Source of the DNA: Petrosia ficiformis
Lineage: Eukaryota; Porifera; Demospongiae; Haplosclerida; Petrosiidae
DNA length: 64,000 nt
Direction of reading: 5' to 3'
Assembly (NCBI GenBank): GCA_947044365.1
Contig: OX345641.1
Coordinates: forward strand, 3,385,460-3,449,459
Positions 46,890-56,799 of the stretch are shown here, piece by piece. Below the pieces are notes generated by a model. That model did no database searches and was not told where the DNA came from. It saw nothing but the letters and a program-made list of their open reading frames with translations. Both the position numbers and the translations under genes were made by a program. Position 1 is the first letter of the stretch. Every line of letters starts with the position of its first letter.

Positions 46890-47689
46890 CGGAAGTGATT
46901 GACATAAAAAAATCTGATTGGTCACTTGTAATATAGTATGGAATAAGACCATTGGCATTGGAATCCTTTGCAAGTAGGAGGGCACATCTTTCATAAAACA
47001 GGTGTACTGGTATTATTAATTATTCATGAAGGGTGTGGTCATTATTTATTCATTAACAGGCTCAATTATCATACATGTTGAGTTACTTAGTAGCTTATTC
47101 ACCTGGATAATCTCTTTATAGTCTATATTCTTCTGTACACGTTCAAATAAAGTTAATTGTACTGGCCATCACAATATAACAGTTATCATTTTGTAATTTT
47201 TGAAGGGGCACTGCGCACTTCAAATAATTGTGTGAGACATATGACCTTAGTGCCCACATGTTTCCACCCCCTAGGACTACTACTAGGTAGTTATTTAATA
47301 TTAAAAACGTCTCATGAGTATGACTTGATTCCTCACATCATAAGAAGATTCAAATTCATCATCAGCAACTTTCTCCATTTTCAGAATACTCTCAATCTTA
47401 TAATTGAGTTTTTCTAAGTCACAATAATAGAGTTTGTTCCTGGGTTCAGCTCCACGGAATATATATAGGGTCACATAACGACCTTCATCACTTAGTTCAC
47501 ATCCACTATAAATAAATAAGAACATTATTAACCAAGTGAAACATGTGTAACAGTGACTGCATAGCAGTCCATCAATCTATCCAACCATCCATCCAACCAT
47601 CCATCTGTCTGTCTATCTATCTGTCCATCTATCCATCTGTACACCCATCCATCTGTTGCTCCATCTGTCTGTACTATATGTAATACTTA

Positions 47690-47849
47690 CAAACATACAT
47701 ATATACACACATAAGTTATACATACATGTATATACATACATGTACATAGTATATACACATACTTACATACATACATACATACATACGTACATACATACAT
47801 ACGTACATACATACGTACATACATATATATACATACATACATACATACA

Positions 47850-47885
<36 letters not shown>

Positions 47886-47919
47886 CATACCTACATATAT
47901 ACACACTGTAACATACATA
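47690..47919. repeat. (CATA)n microsatellite, left flank of the CACTA-like element
   Basis: A CATA/CGTA tract ending ...ACACACTGTAACATACATA. The same ACACTGTAACATACATAC block occurs at 56661-56680 on the other side, so the transposon landed within one intronic microsatellite that was also internally duplicated. Confidence 0.8.
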
Positions 47920-48060
47920 CACAGGAAAACAGCTCCCTGTGGACGGTTCAGACATTCCTCGTCATAACGAGTGGTAGACTGGTAGAAACAAGCACGTTGT
48001 CCGTGTACCGGACGCCCACACACAAGATCGACTGAACGGTCTCCCGCAGCCGCCGTCCGC
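47920..48060. repeat. Left terminal and subterminal repeat region
   Basis: TIR CACAGGAAAAC, then TGTGGACGG, TTGTCCGTG, ACCGGACGCC and CGCCGTCCGCG. In CACTA elements such subterminal repeats bind the TnpA-type protein (family knowledge). Confidence 0.7.
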
Positions 48061-48135
48061 GATTTGAATAATGTTAATAATTTAATAATTAATAATTTAA
48101 TAATTAATAATTTAATAATTATTTATTCACGCTTT

Positions 48136-51100
48136 ATGGAGATGGAGACTAATCCAAGAAAAGGGACTAAACGACCAAGATCGCTTTTAGACTGCCCTCA
48201 CTGTGGCAAGAAGGTATCTAAATCGACGTTTTACAATCATAGACGAGATTATTATGATGTTTTCACCAAGAAATGGTGTACAAATGAGATAAAGAGCACT
48301 CTTACAGAATGTGTTGGTAAGTTAGTCATAGTCCTATATCATTACAATAGAATAACAATAATAATTATTATAGACTTAATTTGTTTCATTATTATAATTA
48401 TAGGCAATGAAGTTAGCTCTAGTTCTGGAAGTTCAGACCAGAATAATTGTACTAATGACGAGAAGGAAAATGATTTCTTTGATGGTTCCAGTGCTGAAGG
48501 TATAAATTAAAGTACATAAAGAAGATGTTTACTGTGTAATCAATATACAGGAGAAGGCTGTAGTATGCAAGACGGAGAGCTAATGGATGGAAACAATGTT
48601 ATTGATAGAAATGTTTCAGTGCATCAAGTGGTAATCAATAAATAAGCTTGTATTATGTATAATACCCTTATATTATAATTACGTAGGGTTGCTTTGATGA
48701 TGTAGAGATGTGGGATGAAGATGACGATACTGAAACTGTTCCGACAGATGAAGTCGAAGGTATTGGCACTGATAGGAGAGTTGATAAGCAGTTTATAATA
48801 GAGAAAGGACTACACTGCTTGCTGCTACCACTCATTCTATGGCATTCAGTTTTTCGTCTTTCCGATGGTGCTGGAAATTCATTAATGAAAATTATTTCTG
48901 CATTTTTGCATATTTTAGCTTCTTTGCTAAACAGCAATACTTTGAAAGGAATCGCTTCCAAGTTTCCTTTAACAATGAAAAGTTTGCTGAAAAAAATCAA
49001 ATTCAATATTGAGAGTATGTACTCCATTTTTGCTGTCTGTTCATCATGCCATGCAGTCTATCCACTTCAATATTTTGATGACAGTAAAACTAGCAGTTAC
49101 TCTGAAGTAAATAAATGTTCTTTTGTAGCTTTTCCAGAGCATCCTTACACCTCTATGAGAAAACCATGTAATACCATTTTGATGAAAAAGGTAACTTACA
49201 GAAAAAGTGGGAAAATGGAGTTGAAGCCTATTAAGCCTTATGTGTATCAATCTTTGACATATGCCTTTGGGAAGTTATTAAGCAGGCAAGGGTTTCTTGA
49301 TATGTGTCAACATTGGAGAAAGAGGAAAGTACCAAATCGTTTCCTGGGTGATGTTTATGATGGTAAATTTTGGAAAACTTTTCAAGGATTTGATGGTGTA
49401 GCTTTCAGTTGTAGCACATATAACTTAATGGTGAGTTTAAATGTAGACTGGTTTCAACCTTATAAACACACTACACATTCTGTGGGAGTAATATATTTGG
49501 TGACATTGAATTTACCAAGAGCAATTAGATATCGCATTGAAAATATTATATTAGTAGGTATAATTCCAGGTCCTAAAGAACCCCCATTATCATTAAATTC
49601 GTATCTGGGACCAATGGTAGAAGAACTACAGGAATTTTGGTATGGAAAAAAAGTGAATTTAGAAAAAGGTGGTTCTATATTTATACGACTTGCCATAGCA
49701 TTCATATCTTGTGATATTCCAGCTCTGAGAAAGGTCACAGGATTTATTGGTCATGCTGCACATTTAGGTTGCTCTAGATGTTTAAAATATTTTGATACTG
49801 TAAATGGAAAGTTAAGTTATAGTGGTTTTGATCGTTCGTCTTGGACTGTGAGAAGCAATGAACAGCACCGAGCAAGCTGCCAGGAGCTCAGATTAGCAAA
49901 GACTAAAACTCAACTGCATGAATTGGAAATGAAACTTGGTGTTCGTTATTCCATATTGCTTGACCTACCTTATTTTGACCCAGTTAGGTTTTCAACAATT
50001 GATCCCATGCACAATTTATTGTTAGGTACAGCAAAATATTTGTTAAGATTATGGATAGATAAAGGAATTTTGAGCAGTGAAAATATTCGTGCCATCGAAA
50101 AGTGTGTTTCACTCATTCATTGTCCATTAGATATAGGAAGACTTCCACTGAAGATTGGGTCTGGGTTTGCTGGGTTTACTGCTGCACAGTGGCGTTATTG
50201 GATCACTATATATTCTCCCATTGCATTAAAAGGTGTTATTCCCACAGAACACTTGAATTGTTGGTTACTTTTTGTACGAGCATGTACTATACTTTGTGCC
50301 CAAGTTGTAACTATTAGTGATGTAGAAACTGCAGATCAATACTTAGCATTATTCTGTGAAAGGTATGAAGTACTGTATGGGTTAGAATGTTGCACGATCA
50401 ATATGCATATGCATTTGCATCTAAAGGAATGCATTTTAGATTATGGACCATCTCCTAGCTTTTGGTGCTTCTCATTTGAACGCTTCAATGGAATATTAGG
50501 TTCCTATCCAACTAATAATAAATCTGCTGAAGAACAGTTGATGAGGAGATTCCTTAGAGAGCAGTACATAAAGAGCCTGAAGTGTGAAATTGATGATCCT
50601 ACATTGAAATCAGTAGTTCATGAATTACAAGGAGATAACATCATTGCATTTCACAGTGTCGAGGAAGTTTTAGATATAATGGAACTTTCCAAGCTTAAAT
50701 TACCAACAACCGTCAACTTCACAAAAAGAGCTTCCCTTTCATTTGCTGTAGACGAGAATAATGATGCAATATTAAATATAATTCCACCATTCTATGAAAA
50801 AGTATTCAGTAGTGACTGCTACAAAGACCTTGAGACACTATATCACAAGCTATATTCAGAAATACAAATTGTTGAGATAACTAGATTTTATACTCTCTTT
50901 AAAAAAGTTGCAGTTTGTGGACAACTTATAACGTCAGCTGATTCCGTCAGTGAAACATCAAATGTTATTATGGCTAATTGGTCAATAAAAGAACAATCGA
51001 TGTCTGGGGAACATATTGGTCAAGTTCAATACTTTCTTAAACATGCAATTATTTGCGACATTAATGGAATCGTTAGAAAATTTGAACATGTTTTTGCATA

Positions 51101-51314
51101 TATTCACTGGTATAAAGAACATAGATTTAGAAATTGGTTTGGTACTTCAGCTGTTGTTTCACAAACGGTATCCGAAGAGAGTGGTCCATTTTGTTTTTTA
51201 CCTGTCCAAAGAATACAGTGTAGGTGTGCACATGGTATTATGGATGTTAACTTTCCTTCTGGATTTGAACATGTACATGTAGCATGTCCAATTCTATATA
51301 ATGGTGTGTTATAG
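48136..51314 (+). CDS. EnSpm/CACTA-type transposase (Tnp2-like), four exons
   Basis: Exons 48136-48316, 48404-48499, 48551-48630 and 48687-51314; phases agree and the spliced product is 994 aa. The N-terminus has a zinc-finger-like CPHCGKKVSKSTFYNHRR (residues about 20-37), then an acidic/Ser-rich linker (exons 2-3). The large exon carries Tnp2 (Transposase_21-type) hallmarks: SLNVDWFQPYKH (about 369-380), ISCDIPA (about 459-465), the CSRC knuckle (about 481-484), FSTIDPMHNLLLG in the middle, and FWCFSFERFNGILGSY with NMHMHLHLKEC further on. The aspartates of these blocks are candidates for the DDE catalytic set. The ATG at 48136 is preferred over an upstream in-frame one because the stretch before it is low-complexity AATAATTTAATAATT. 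All splice sites are GT-AG and introns are 50-90 bp. It probably cuts at the CACAG ends. Confidence 0.85.
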
Positions 51315-51507
51315 AAAAAAGGTTTAGTGAATTGATCACATGCAAAGATTTTTAACAAGAAAATTTTTGTTAGGTTACTAATTTATAAGTACAGTATACA
51401 ATAAGAAAAAAACAACATTGAAATCATACTTAATTAACACCTAGGATACAAAATGAACTTTACTACATACATTATGTCATCACCAATTAATACAGTAAGA
51501 AGTAAGT

Positions 51508-52569
51508 CTACAAAATTCTTTCAAAGTTTTTTAGTATCTGTTGAGATGTTACACGACAACTTGGAAAAAGAACAGTACTAGATGTGATAATATTATCTAG
51601 GACACGATCACAAATACTGACTTTACCTGTCAGATCTTGAAGAAATTTTCCATATGCATATATGTCACTTGCTCTTGACAGGGGACAGTCTCCTGAGCAT
51701 ACTTCTGGGGGAAGATGAGGGTTCATCTTCTCAAAGAACTGTGCTTCCTTTAATGATGGGTGGGTGTACTTGCTACCTTTTGTTGCATCGGTGGCATTCC
51801 CAAAATCTGTCAGCACTATATTATATTGACAGTTTAGGGAGCTTGAGGTGGCTTTATTTATAAGAACATTATTGGCTTTCACATCATTATGAATAATATT
51901 TACTGTATAGTGCAAATAGTCGATGGCCTCGATCAATTGAGCACTCATTGCCAACCAGTTTCCTGATGTTATATGTAACACAGACTCAGCTAACTGCTTA
52001 CCTACACAAATGGACATCATTCCAACTCCATGAAACTGCGTAACTAGAAAGTAAGGTGCAACATCAATATTGTATCCAAACAGAAGTGGTAGGTATGGAT
52101 GCGAACATTTAGATAGAACATGAGCTTCTTGAGCTACATCTGCTACTATTGTCCGAGGAAAGAACTCCTTTACTGCTACATGTATCCCATGATACAGTTG
52201 CAGTTTGACAGCTGAGAAGCTTCCTCGTCCAACATAGGCAGAGTCCATTTGATGTTGAGGATCTTGAAGATCGCTTAAGATGATTGTACGTATTTTGTGG
52301 TTATCAGTAGGGCACTTTGCATCATATACAACATTAGCCCCTCTCTTCCTTTGGTCCAATTCATGTCTCCACCTGCGCCAGAAAGATGTGGCTATATTTT
52401 TCAATTCTTTATCTTGTAGATCTACTGATGTACCATTGGTTGATTCCTCAGGTTTTGATTTCAAACTTTTCTTGCGATTTCTCTTCTTTCTCGCAATCCT
52501 TAGTCTACGTTTTTCATCCACAGAGTGCTTTCTAAATTTCTTCCTTGCTGTTACAGATTCCATGCGCAT
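51508..52569 (-). CDS. Protein kinase carried by the CACTA-like transposon
   Basis: 353 aa, single exon. Residues 9-38 are strongly basic (nuclear-localisation-like). The kinase domain follows: glycine loop GRGSFSAV (114-121), VAVK with Lys134, alpha-C Glu148, catalytic loop HNDVKANN (227-234; Asp229, Lys231, Asn234), DFG at 255-257, PPE at 287-289 in place of APE, and the SDIYAYG helix-F motif with Asp302. All residues needed for phosphotransfer are present. HND for HRD makes it a non-RD type, so activation-loop phosphorylation may not be needed. The protein ends soon after helix H/I, giving a compact C-lobe. I cannot name a host family. It lies antisense between the transposase stop and the third gene; its ATG is only 57 bp from that gene's ATG, so the two share a divergent promoter. 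A role in regulating the element's own proteins or the host DNA-damage response is speculation. Confidence 0.85.
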   Translation of the reverse strand: MRMESVTARKKFRKHSVDEKRRLRIARKKRNRKKSLKSKPEESTNGTSVDLQDKELKNIATSFWRRWRHELDQRKRGANVVYDAKCPTDNHKIRTIILSDLQDPQHQMDSAYVGRGSFSAVKLQLYHGIHVAVKEFFPRTIVADVAQEAHVLSKCSHPYLPLLFGYNIDVAPYFLVTQFHGVGMMSICVGKQLAESVLHITSGNWLAMSAQLIEAIDYLHYTVNIIHNDVKANNVLINKATSSSLNCQYNIVLTDFGNATDATKGSKYTHPSLKEAQFFEKMNPHLPPEVCSGDCPLSRASDIYAYGKFLQDLTGKVSICDRVLDNIITSSTVLFPSCRVTSQQILKNFERIL

Positions 52570-52626
52570 GCTGCAATTAATGGGGAGGGACCAGTAATTT
52601 AACTAATTTTATTTCCCGTGTTTCTA
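52570..52626. promoter_or_regulatory. Divergent promoter between kinase and coiled-coil gene
   Basis: Only 57 bp separate the two ATGs (52569 minus, 52627 plus). The interval contains ATTAATGGGGAGGGACC and an AT-rich half (AACTAATTTTATTT). The core promoter must overlap the 5' ends of both genes. Confidence 0.5.
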
Positions 52627-53961
52627 ATGGCAGAAGGTTCTTCTAGAAGCCCGTACCACAACTACACTTCATCTTCAACAAGGCATTTGCCGTCTAATTT
52701 CTACACTTCCAACAGGTCTTCGCTTACTGGACCGTCAGGGGGGGACAATGAAAAATTGGATGTGATAATCTCACAACTATCAGAACAACGAGAAACCATG
52801 ATTGTAAATCAAGAAAAGGGTGATGCTGTGTTGGATTTAGTGCAGGAATTATCCTCAACTGTATCTATACTTCAAAGTGACTTAGAAACTGTTAGGAATG
52901 AAGTTAGTGCATTGAAGACAGCTAATCAAGCTTCGTTTACTAAGAAGCAGAAACAGGTTCCAAGATATGTTTCAGTAAGATATATAACTGTTATACAGTT
53001 TTAGTAATTATAATATCCAGTGGAGTATATAGGAAGATGAAAAATTATTGGGTGGGGGGGGAGTTAGGGCAACAACGCTATGCTATTTGTTGTAATAATT
53101 GCAACAGTTATTGTTATAATTATATATAATGATAAGGTGATTCACTAGCATGACAAAATATTTGCTGTCTTTCATGTCTTCCTATGAACTCTTCGCTATA
53201 TGTCGGTAATGTCTGTTTTCCAGCATTGATCTTTCTTCTTTTTACCTGTGCCAGCTTGTCTGACTGTCATGTGCTATCAATGAGTGTGAACAATTTTCAG
53301 CTGTAAATTATCTTACCTGCATTGAAATCTTCACACTTCGATGAATCTTCACAATCCAAGTAACGCAAGCCAATGTAGTAATTATTGTGTATATTTGCTT
53401 TTAGTTATAGGGACGGGGGAGGCAGCCACCATCTCCTTGCTTAAAATATATATCACTCACATAATTTTATAGTTTTGTAATTATGATTCATCATTATGTT
53501 CATTTCAGAAATTTTTATGGGTACTACATGACAACTCTGAAGAACAGTTCAATGCTGAAGAACTGTAAGTATTGGGTTGATTCAGTCTTTAAATAAAAAT
53601 TTTTGTGCATGTTTACAGGAATTATCACATACTTGCCATGATGATAATTATTGTGCTTCACTAAAATTCATCAAAATTTATTAGTCATTATCAGTTATTA
53701 CCATGTACTTTTTATGTTGCAATTAATTTCTTTGTCGTCAGATACCATTCAGACAGTAATAAAAACGTTGCAGCAACTCTCATGACACAGCTACAGTTGA
53801 AGTATCCTAAAGAAGATCTCTGCTTATTACAAAGTATCAGAAATTATTTTATAGGCTTATGAATTTAAAAATACATTTGTGTCTGCATGTGCTGTTGATA
53901 TATATATGTCTGTATATGCTGTTGATATATATATATATATATAATTATAAAAATAAAATAT

Positions 53962-53995
<34 letters not shown>

Positions 53996-54072
53996 ATTAT
54001 ATATATATATATATATAATTATATCTAATATATATATATATATATATATATAATTATATATAATTATATATA

Positions 54073-54109
<37 letters not shown>

Positions 54110-56146
54110 TAATTATATATATGTAATATATATTAATATTATATATATATATATATATGTATTATAATTATATATAATTATATATATATATACATATATA
54201 TATACATATGTAGATATAATTATAAAAATATATATTACATATATATAATTATAATTATATATATAAATTATATATATATTATATATTAGATATAATTATA
54301 TATATAATTATACATATGTATACATATGTATATACAATTATAATATATATATATCTACTATATATATTTATATAATTATATATACGTATCGTTGGTCAAG
54401 GTTGTCAAGATGCCTCGTCTTTAGGCAACAACCTGTCAAGATGTTTCGTCTTTAGACAGGTGACCATTTTGTGTTTGTTGTGTATGTTGGTCAAGGTTGT
54501 CAAGATGCCTCGTCTTTAGGCAACAACCTGTCAAGATGTTTCGTCTTTAGACAGGTGACCATTTTGTGTTTGTTGTGTATGTTGGTCAAGTTTGTCAAGA
54601 TGCCTCGTCTTTAGGCAACAAACTGTCAAGATGTTTCGTCTTTAGACAGGTGACCATTTTGTGTTTGTTGTGTATGTTGGTCAAGGTTGTCAAGATGCCT
54701 CGTCTTTAGGCAACAACCTGTCAAGATGTTTCGTCTTTAGACAGGTGACCATTTTGTGTTTGTTGTGTATGTTGGACAAGGTTGTCAAGATGCCTCGTCT
54801 TTAGGCAACAAACTGTCAAGATGTTTCGTCTTTAGACAGGTGACCATTTTGTGTTTGTTGTGTATGTTGGTCAAGGTTGTCAAGATGCCTCGTCTTTAGG
54901 CAACAACCTGTCAAGATGTTTCGTCTTTAGACAGGTGACCATTTTGTGTTTGTTGTGTATGTTGGTCAAGGTTGTCAAGATGCCTCGTCTTTAGGCAACA
55001 ACCTGTCAAGATGTTTCGTCTTTAGACAGGTTACCATTTTGTGTTTGTTGTGTATGTTGGTCAAGGTTGTCAAGATGCCTCGTCTTTAGGCAACAACCTG
55101 TCAAGATGTTTCGTCTTTAGACAGGTGACCATTTTGTGTTTGTTGTGTATGTTGGTCAAGGTTGTCAAGATGCCTCGTCTTTAGGCAACAACCTGTCAAG
55201 ATGTTTCGTCTTTAGACAGGTGACCATTTTGTGTTTGTTGTGTATGTTGGTCATGGTTGTCAAGATGTTTTATAGTATTTTGTGCACAAATTTGTTTCAC
55301 TGTTCTCATTAACTTTCTTTAATGTTGTAGAACCCGAATTGTGAAGAACTCCTAGAAGAATAGCTATGAATCTGTATTGTAATCATATATTTGTTTAATC
55401 TATTTCACTTTCAAATCTTTACACAGATGTTACATATACTTGTGATTTGAGAGAAGCTGCCAATTTATGAGAATGTTTCTATGATTTTCGGTTTTAGATA
55501 TTAACAATATTACTCAGCTTATTTATTTCTATGTAGAAGCAATTCATCGTTACTATGAATCACGACGGAGAGTTTTTAATGACTCAAAAGTTGAAAGAAA
55601 AGATAAAGTGGAAGAAAACAGAAAGAAAGATAAGAAAAGACAAGCTCAGCTGAGGGTATGTAAATATTCTTTTTGACGTCATCTATTTGTTTTTTATAGC
55701 TTTATTCTCGTCGTAAACGAGCTATTAAAACATCAAAAGAAAGGGAGTACTTTGAACAGCTTAACCATGTTCATATGTCTGAAGAGGAAGATGATGATGT
55801 GGATGGTAAAATTAAAATTACTCCTGGATGGTGCTCTCAAAGTAAGTTTACATTTTACACATGCTCAATTATATCTAATACCGTTTACTGTCTAGGTTTT
55901 AAAAAACTGAAAGAAAAGTTGGATTCTCGAGTTAACCAGACTTCAACAGTGACAGGAAGATTTCAAGCAGCTGTACTATCAAAAGCTGCTGTAGGATCAG
56001 TTGTTTTCCCTGATGGTACTCCATCTTGGGCAGTTGACCCTCAATACAGAACAATGGAAGATGAAGATGAAAATGAAAAGGAAGAAAGTTTTTCATCTAA
56101 TGTAGATTTAGAGTCTCCTTGGGAACTTAGTGACACTGACAAGTAA
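52627..56146 (+). CDS. Coiled-coil, TnpA-like second protein of the CACTA-like element
   Basis: Six exons in consistent phase: 52627-52974, 53509-53564, 53742-53833, 55537-55655, 55700-55841 and 55896-56146, giving 335 aa. Residues 1-40 are Ser/Tyr/Asn-rich. About 42-100 form a coiled coil (KLDVIISQLSEQRETMI ... LQELSS-type heptads ... LETVRNEVSALK). Exons 4-5 encode a long basic helix (YYESRRRVFNDSKVERKDKV ... KKDKKRQAQLR, LYSRRKRAIKTSKERE), a likely DNA-binding segment. The last exon has FQAAVLSKAAVGSVVFPDGT then PSWAVDP, and ends in an acidic tail (DEDENEKEE). There is no catalytic motif. By position and composition it fits the TnpA role of CACTA elements, binding subterminal repeats; this is inference. 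The third intron (1.7 kb) holds the AT tract and 95-bp minisatellite. An alternative exon near 55331 would stop after about 10 codons. Confidence 0.75.
53915..54388. repeat. AT-rich tract in the element's long intron
   Basis: About 470 bp composed of TATA and ATAATTATA runs, self-complementary at many scales. It lies directly before the 95-bp minisatellite. Confidence 0.85.
54391..55270. repeat. 95-bp minisatellite, nine copies and a partial one
   Basis: Exact 95-bp spacing (54391, 54486, 54581 ... 55151, partial at 55246). Each unit holds two stem-loops built from the same phrase: GCCTCGTCTTTAGGC, and CTGTC ... GTTTCGTC ... GACAG, plus an outer pairing AGGTTGT/ACAACCT. Copies are almost identical, with single changes (for example TTACC for TGACC near 55031), so the array has been homogenised recently. 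Confidence 0.9.
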
Positions 56147-56389
56147 CTATTTATTAAAAAATTAATACTTATTGTTCTTATGAATCTTCATATATTCACT
56201 CTCAAGTGTATATAATTAAAATACACGTCAATTTTCTTGTACATAGTTATATATATAACTTTGATGTTTTTTTCATTTTATAAATCGATATTCATTAATT
56301 TGATGATGGTCAAGTACGCGCGTTACGTATATAATTATAACAATTAATTAATTTATTTATTACGCGTGTATATACGTACGTACGTACGT

Positions 56390-56569
56390 GGCATGCCATG
56401 GACGGCCCCGTTGTCATCGATGTAGACGGAGTATATCCGTCTCTTATTGGTCCAAGTGCGTAGCCGTACACGGACGTCTTAGCGGACCGTCCTCAATCCG
56501 TCATTCGTGGCTGGACGTCGTAAAGACGATTGATGAACTGCTCAGTCCACAAGATCCAGTTTTCCTGTG
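56390..56569. repeat. Right subterminal repeats and terminal inverted repeat
   Basis: It contains GGACGGCCCC, GTAGACGGAG, ATCCGTCTC, ACACGGACGTC, GCGGACCGTCC, ATCCGTCATT, CTGGACGTCG and AAAGACGATT, then GTCCACAAGATCCAGTTTTC and CTGTG at the end. More repeats lie here than on the left. Confidence 0.7.
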
Positions 56570-56624
56570 ATACATACATACATACATACATACATACATA
56601 CATACATACATACATACATGTACA

Positions 56625-56657
<33 letters not shown>

Positions 56658-56705
56658 TACACACTGTAACATACATACATACATATACATACATACATAC
56701 ATACA
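56570..56705. repeat. (CATA)n microsatellite, right flank
   Basis: The tract runs to within 15 bp of the PREP exon 6 donor (56718). Duplicate of the left flank repeat. Confidence 0.85.
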
Positions 56706-56799
56706 AAGTAAACTTACAAAAGCCAGTCAGGATGATCAGTCATTTCATAACACAAGATATCACTAGATTGTGGGTTTCCAAGAATATGATAATACACCT

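Larger units (their letters stand above)
47920..56569 (+). mobile_element. CACTA/EnSpm-like transposon carrying a protein kinase gene
   Basis: 8650 bp. The termini are CACAGGAAAAC inverted on both sides (20 of 25 bp identical), followed by GC-rich subterminal regions (47920-48060 and 56390-56569) packed with GACGG/CCGTC/GGACG motifs in both orientations. The 3-bp flank ATA is present on both sides (47917-47919, 56570-56572), as expected for EnSpm, but the target is a CATA repeat so this may be partly chance. Three genes lie inside: a Tnp2-type transposase (48136-51314, plus), a protein kinase (52569-51508, minus) and a coiled-coil protein (52627-56146, plus). All three reading frames are open and splice sites are consensus, so the element is young. 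It sits in PREP intron 6. Confidence 0.85.
44290..56797 (-). pseudogene. PREP: Prolyl endopeptidase, central part, exons 6-10 and a later exon
   Basis: Exons: 6 at 56797-56718 (VYYHILGNPQSSDILCYEMT), 7 at 47505-47337 (GCELSDEGRYVTLYIFRGAE), 8 at 46279-46184 (IANNGEIFILKTDYQAPRYQ), 9 at 45803-45699 (LVPGHDRDVLE-stop-VAAINNDYIVLCYLKD), 10 at 45016-44835 (LEMGSITGYSGKREQTEMFY ... SFLSP-stop-VIYRCDL), and a later exon at about 44413-44290 (EYGKEWHQATCFEKRQNAYD, NF-stop-YAAEYL). TGA at 45755-45753 replaces the expected Trp codon, TGA near 44912 replaces Gly, and TAA at 44344-44342 replaces Gln. A much-decayed trace of the AVANIRGGG segment may lie near 44570. Exons with the catalytic Ser, Asp and His are absent. 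Intron 6 is interrupted by the 8.65-kb CACTA-like element. The piece continues the protein from exon 5 in phase, yet lies upstream of exon 1. Confidence 0.85.

Noticed and set aside
47100..47160. Minus-strand frame QLTLFERVQKNIDYKEII as an additional PREP exon
   Set aside because: Exon 7 (ending SSYD) joins in phase to exon 8 (FIANNG) without it, and animal PREP has no matching segment as far as I recall.
47656..47967. Left microsatellite as a centromere- or telomere-like array
   Set aside because: Short imperfect CATA tract of ordinary intronic type; no telomeric hexamer.
54391..55270. CRISPR-like regular repeats
   Set aside because: Units are contiguous with no unique spacers, in an intron of an animal transposon; this is a minisatellite.
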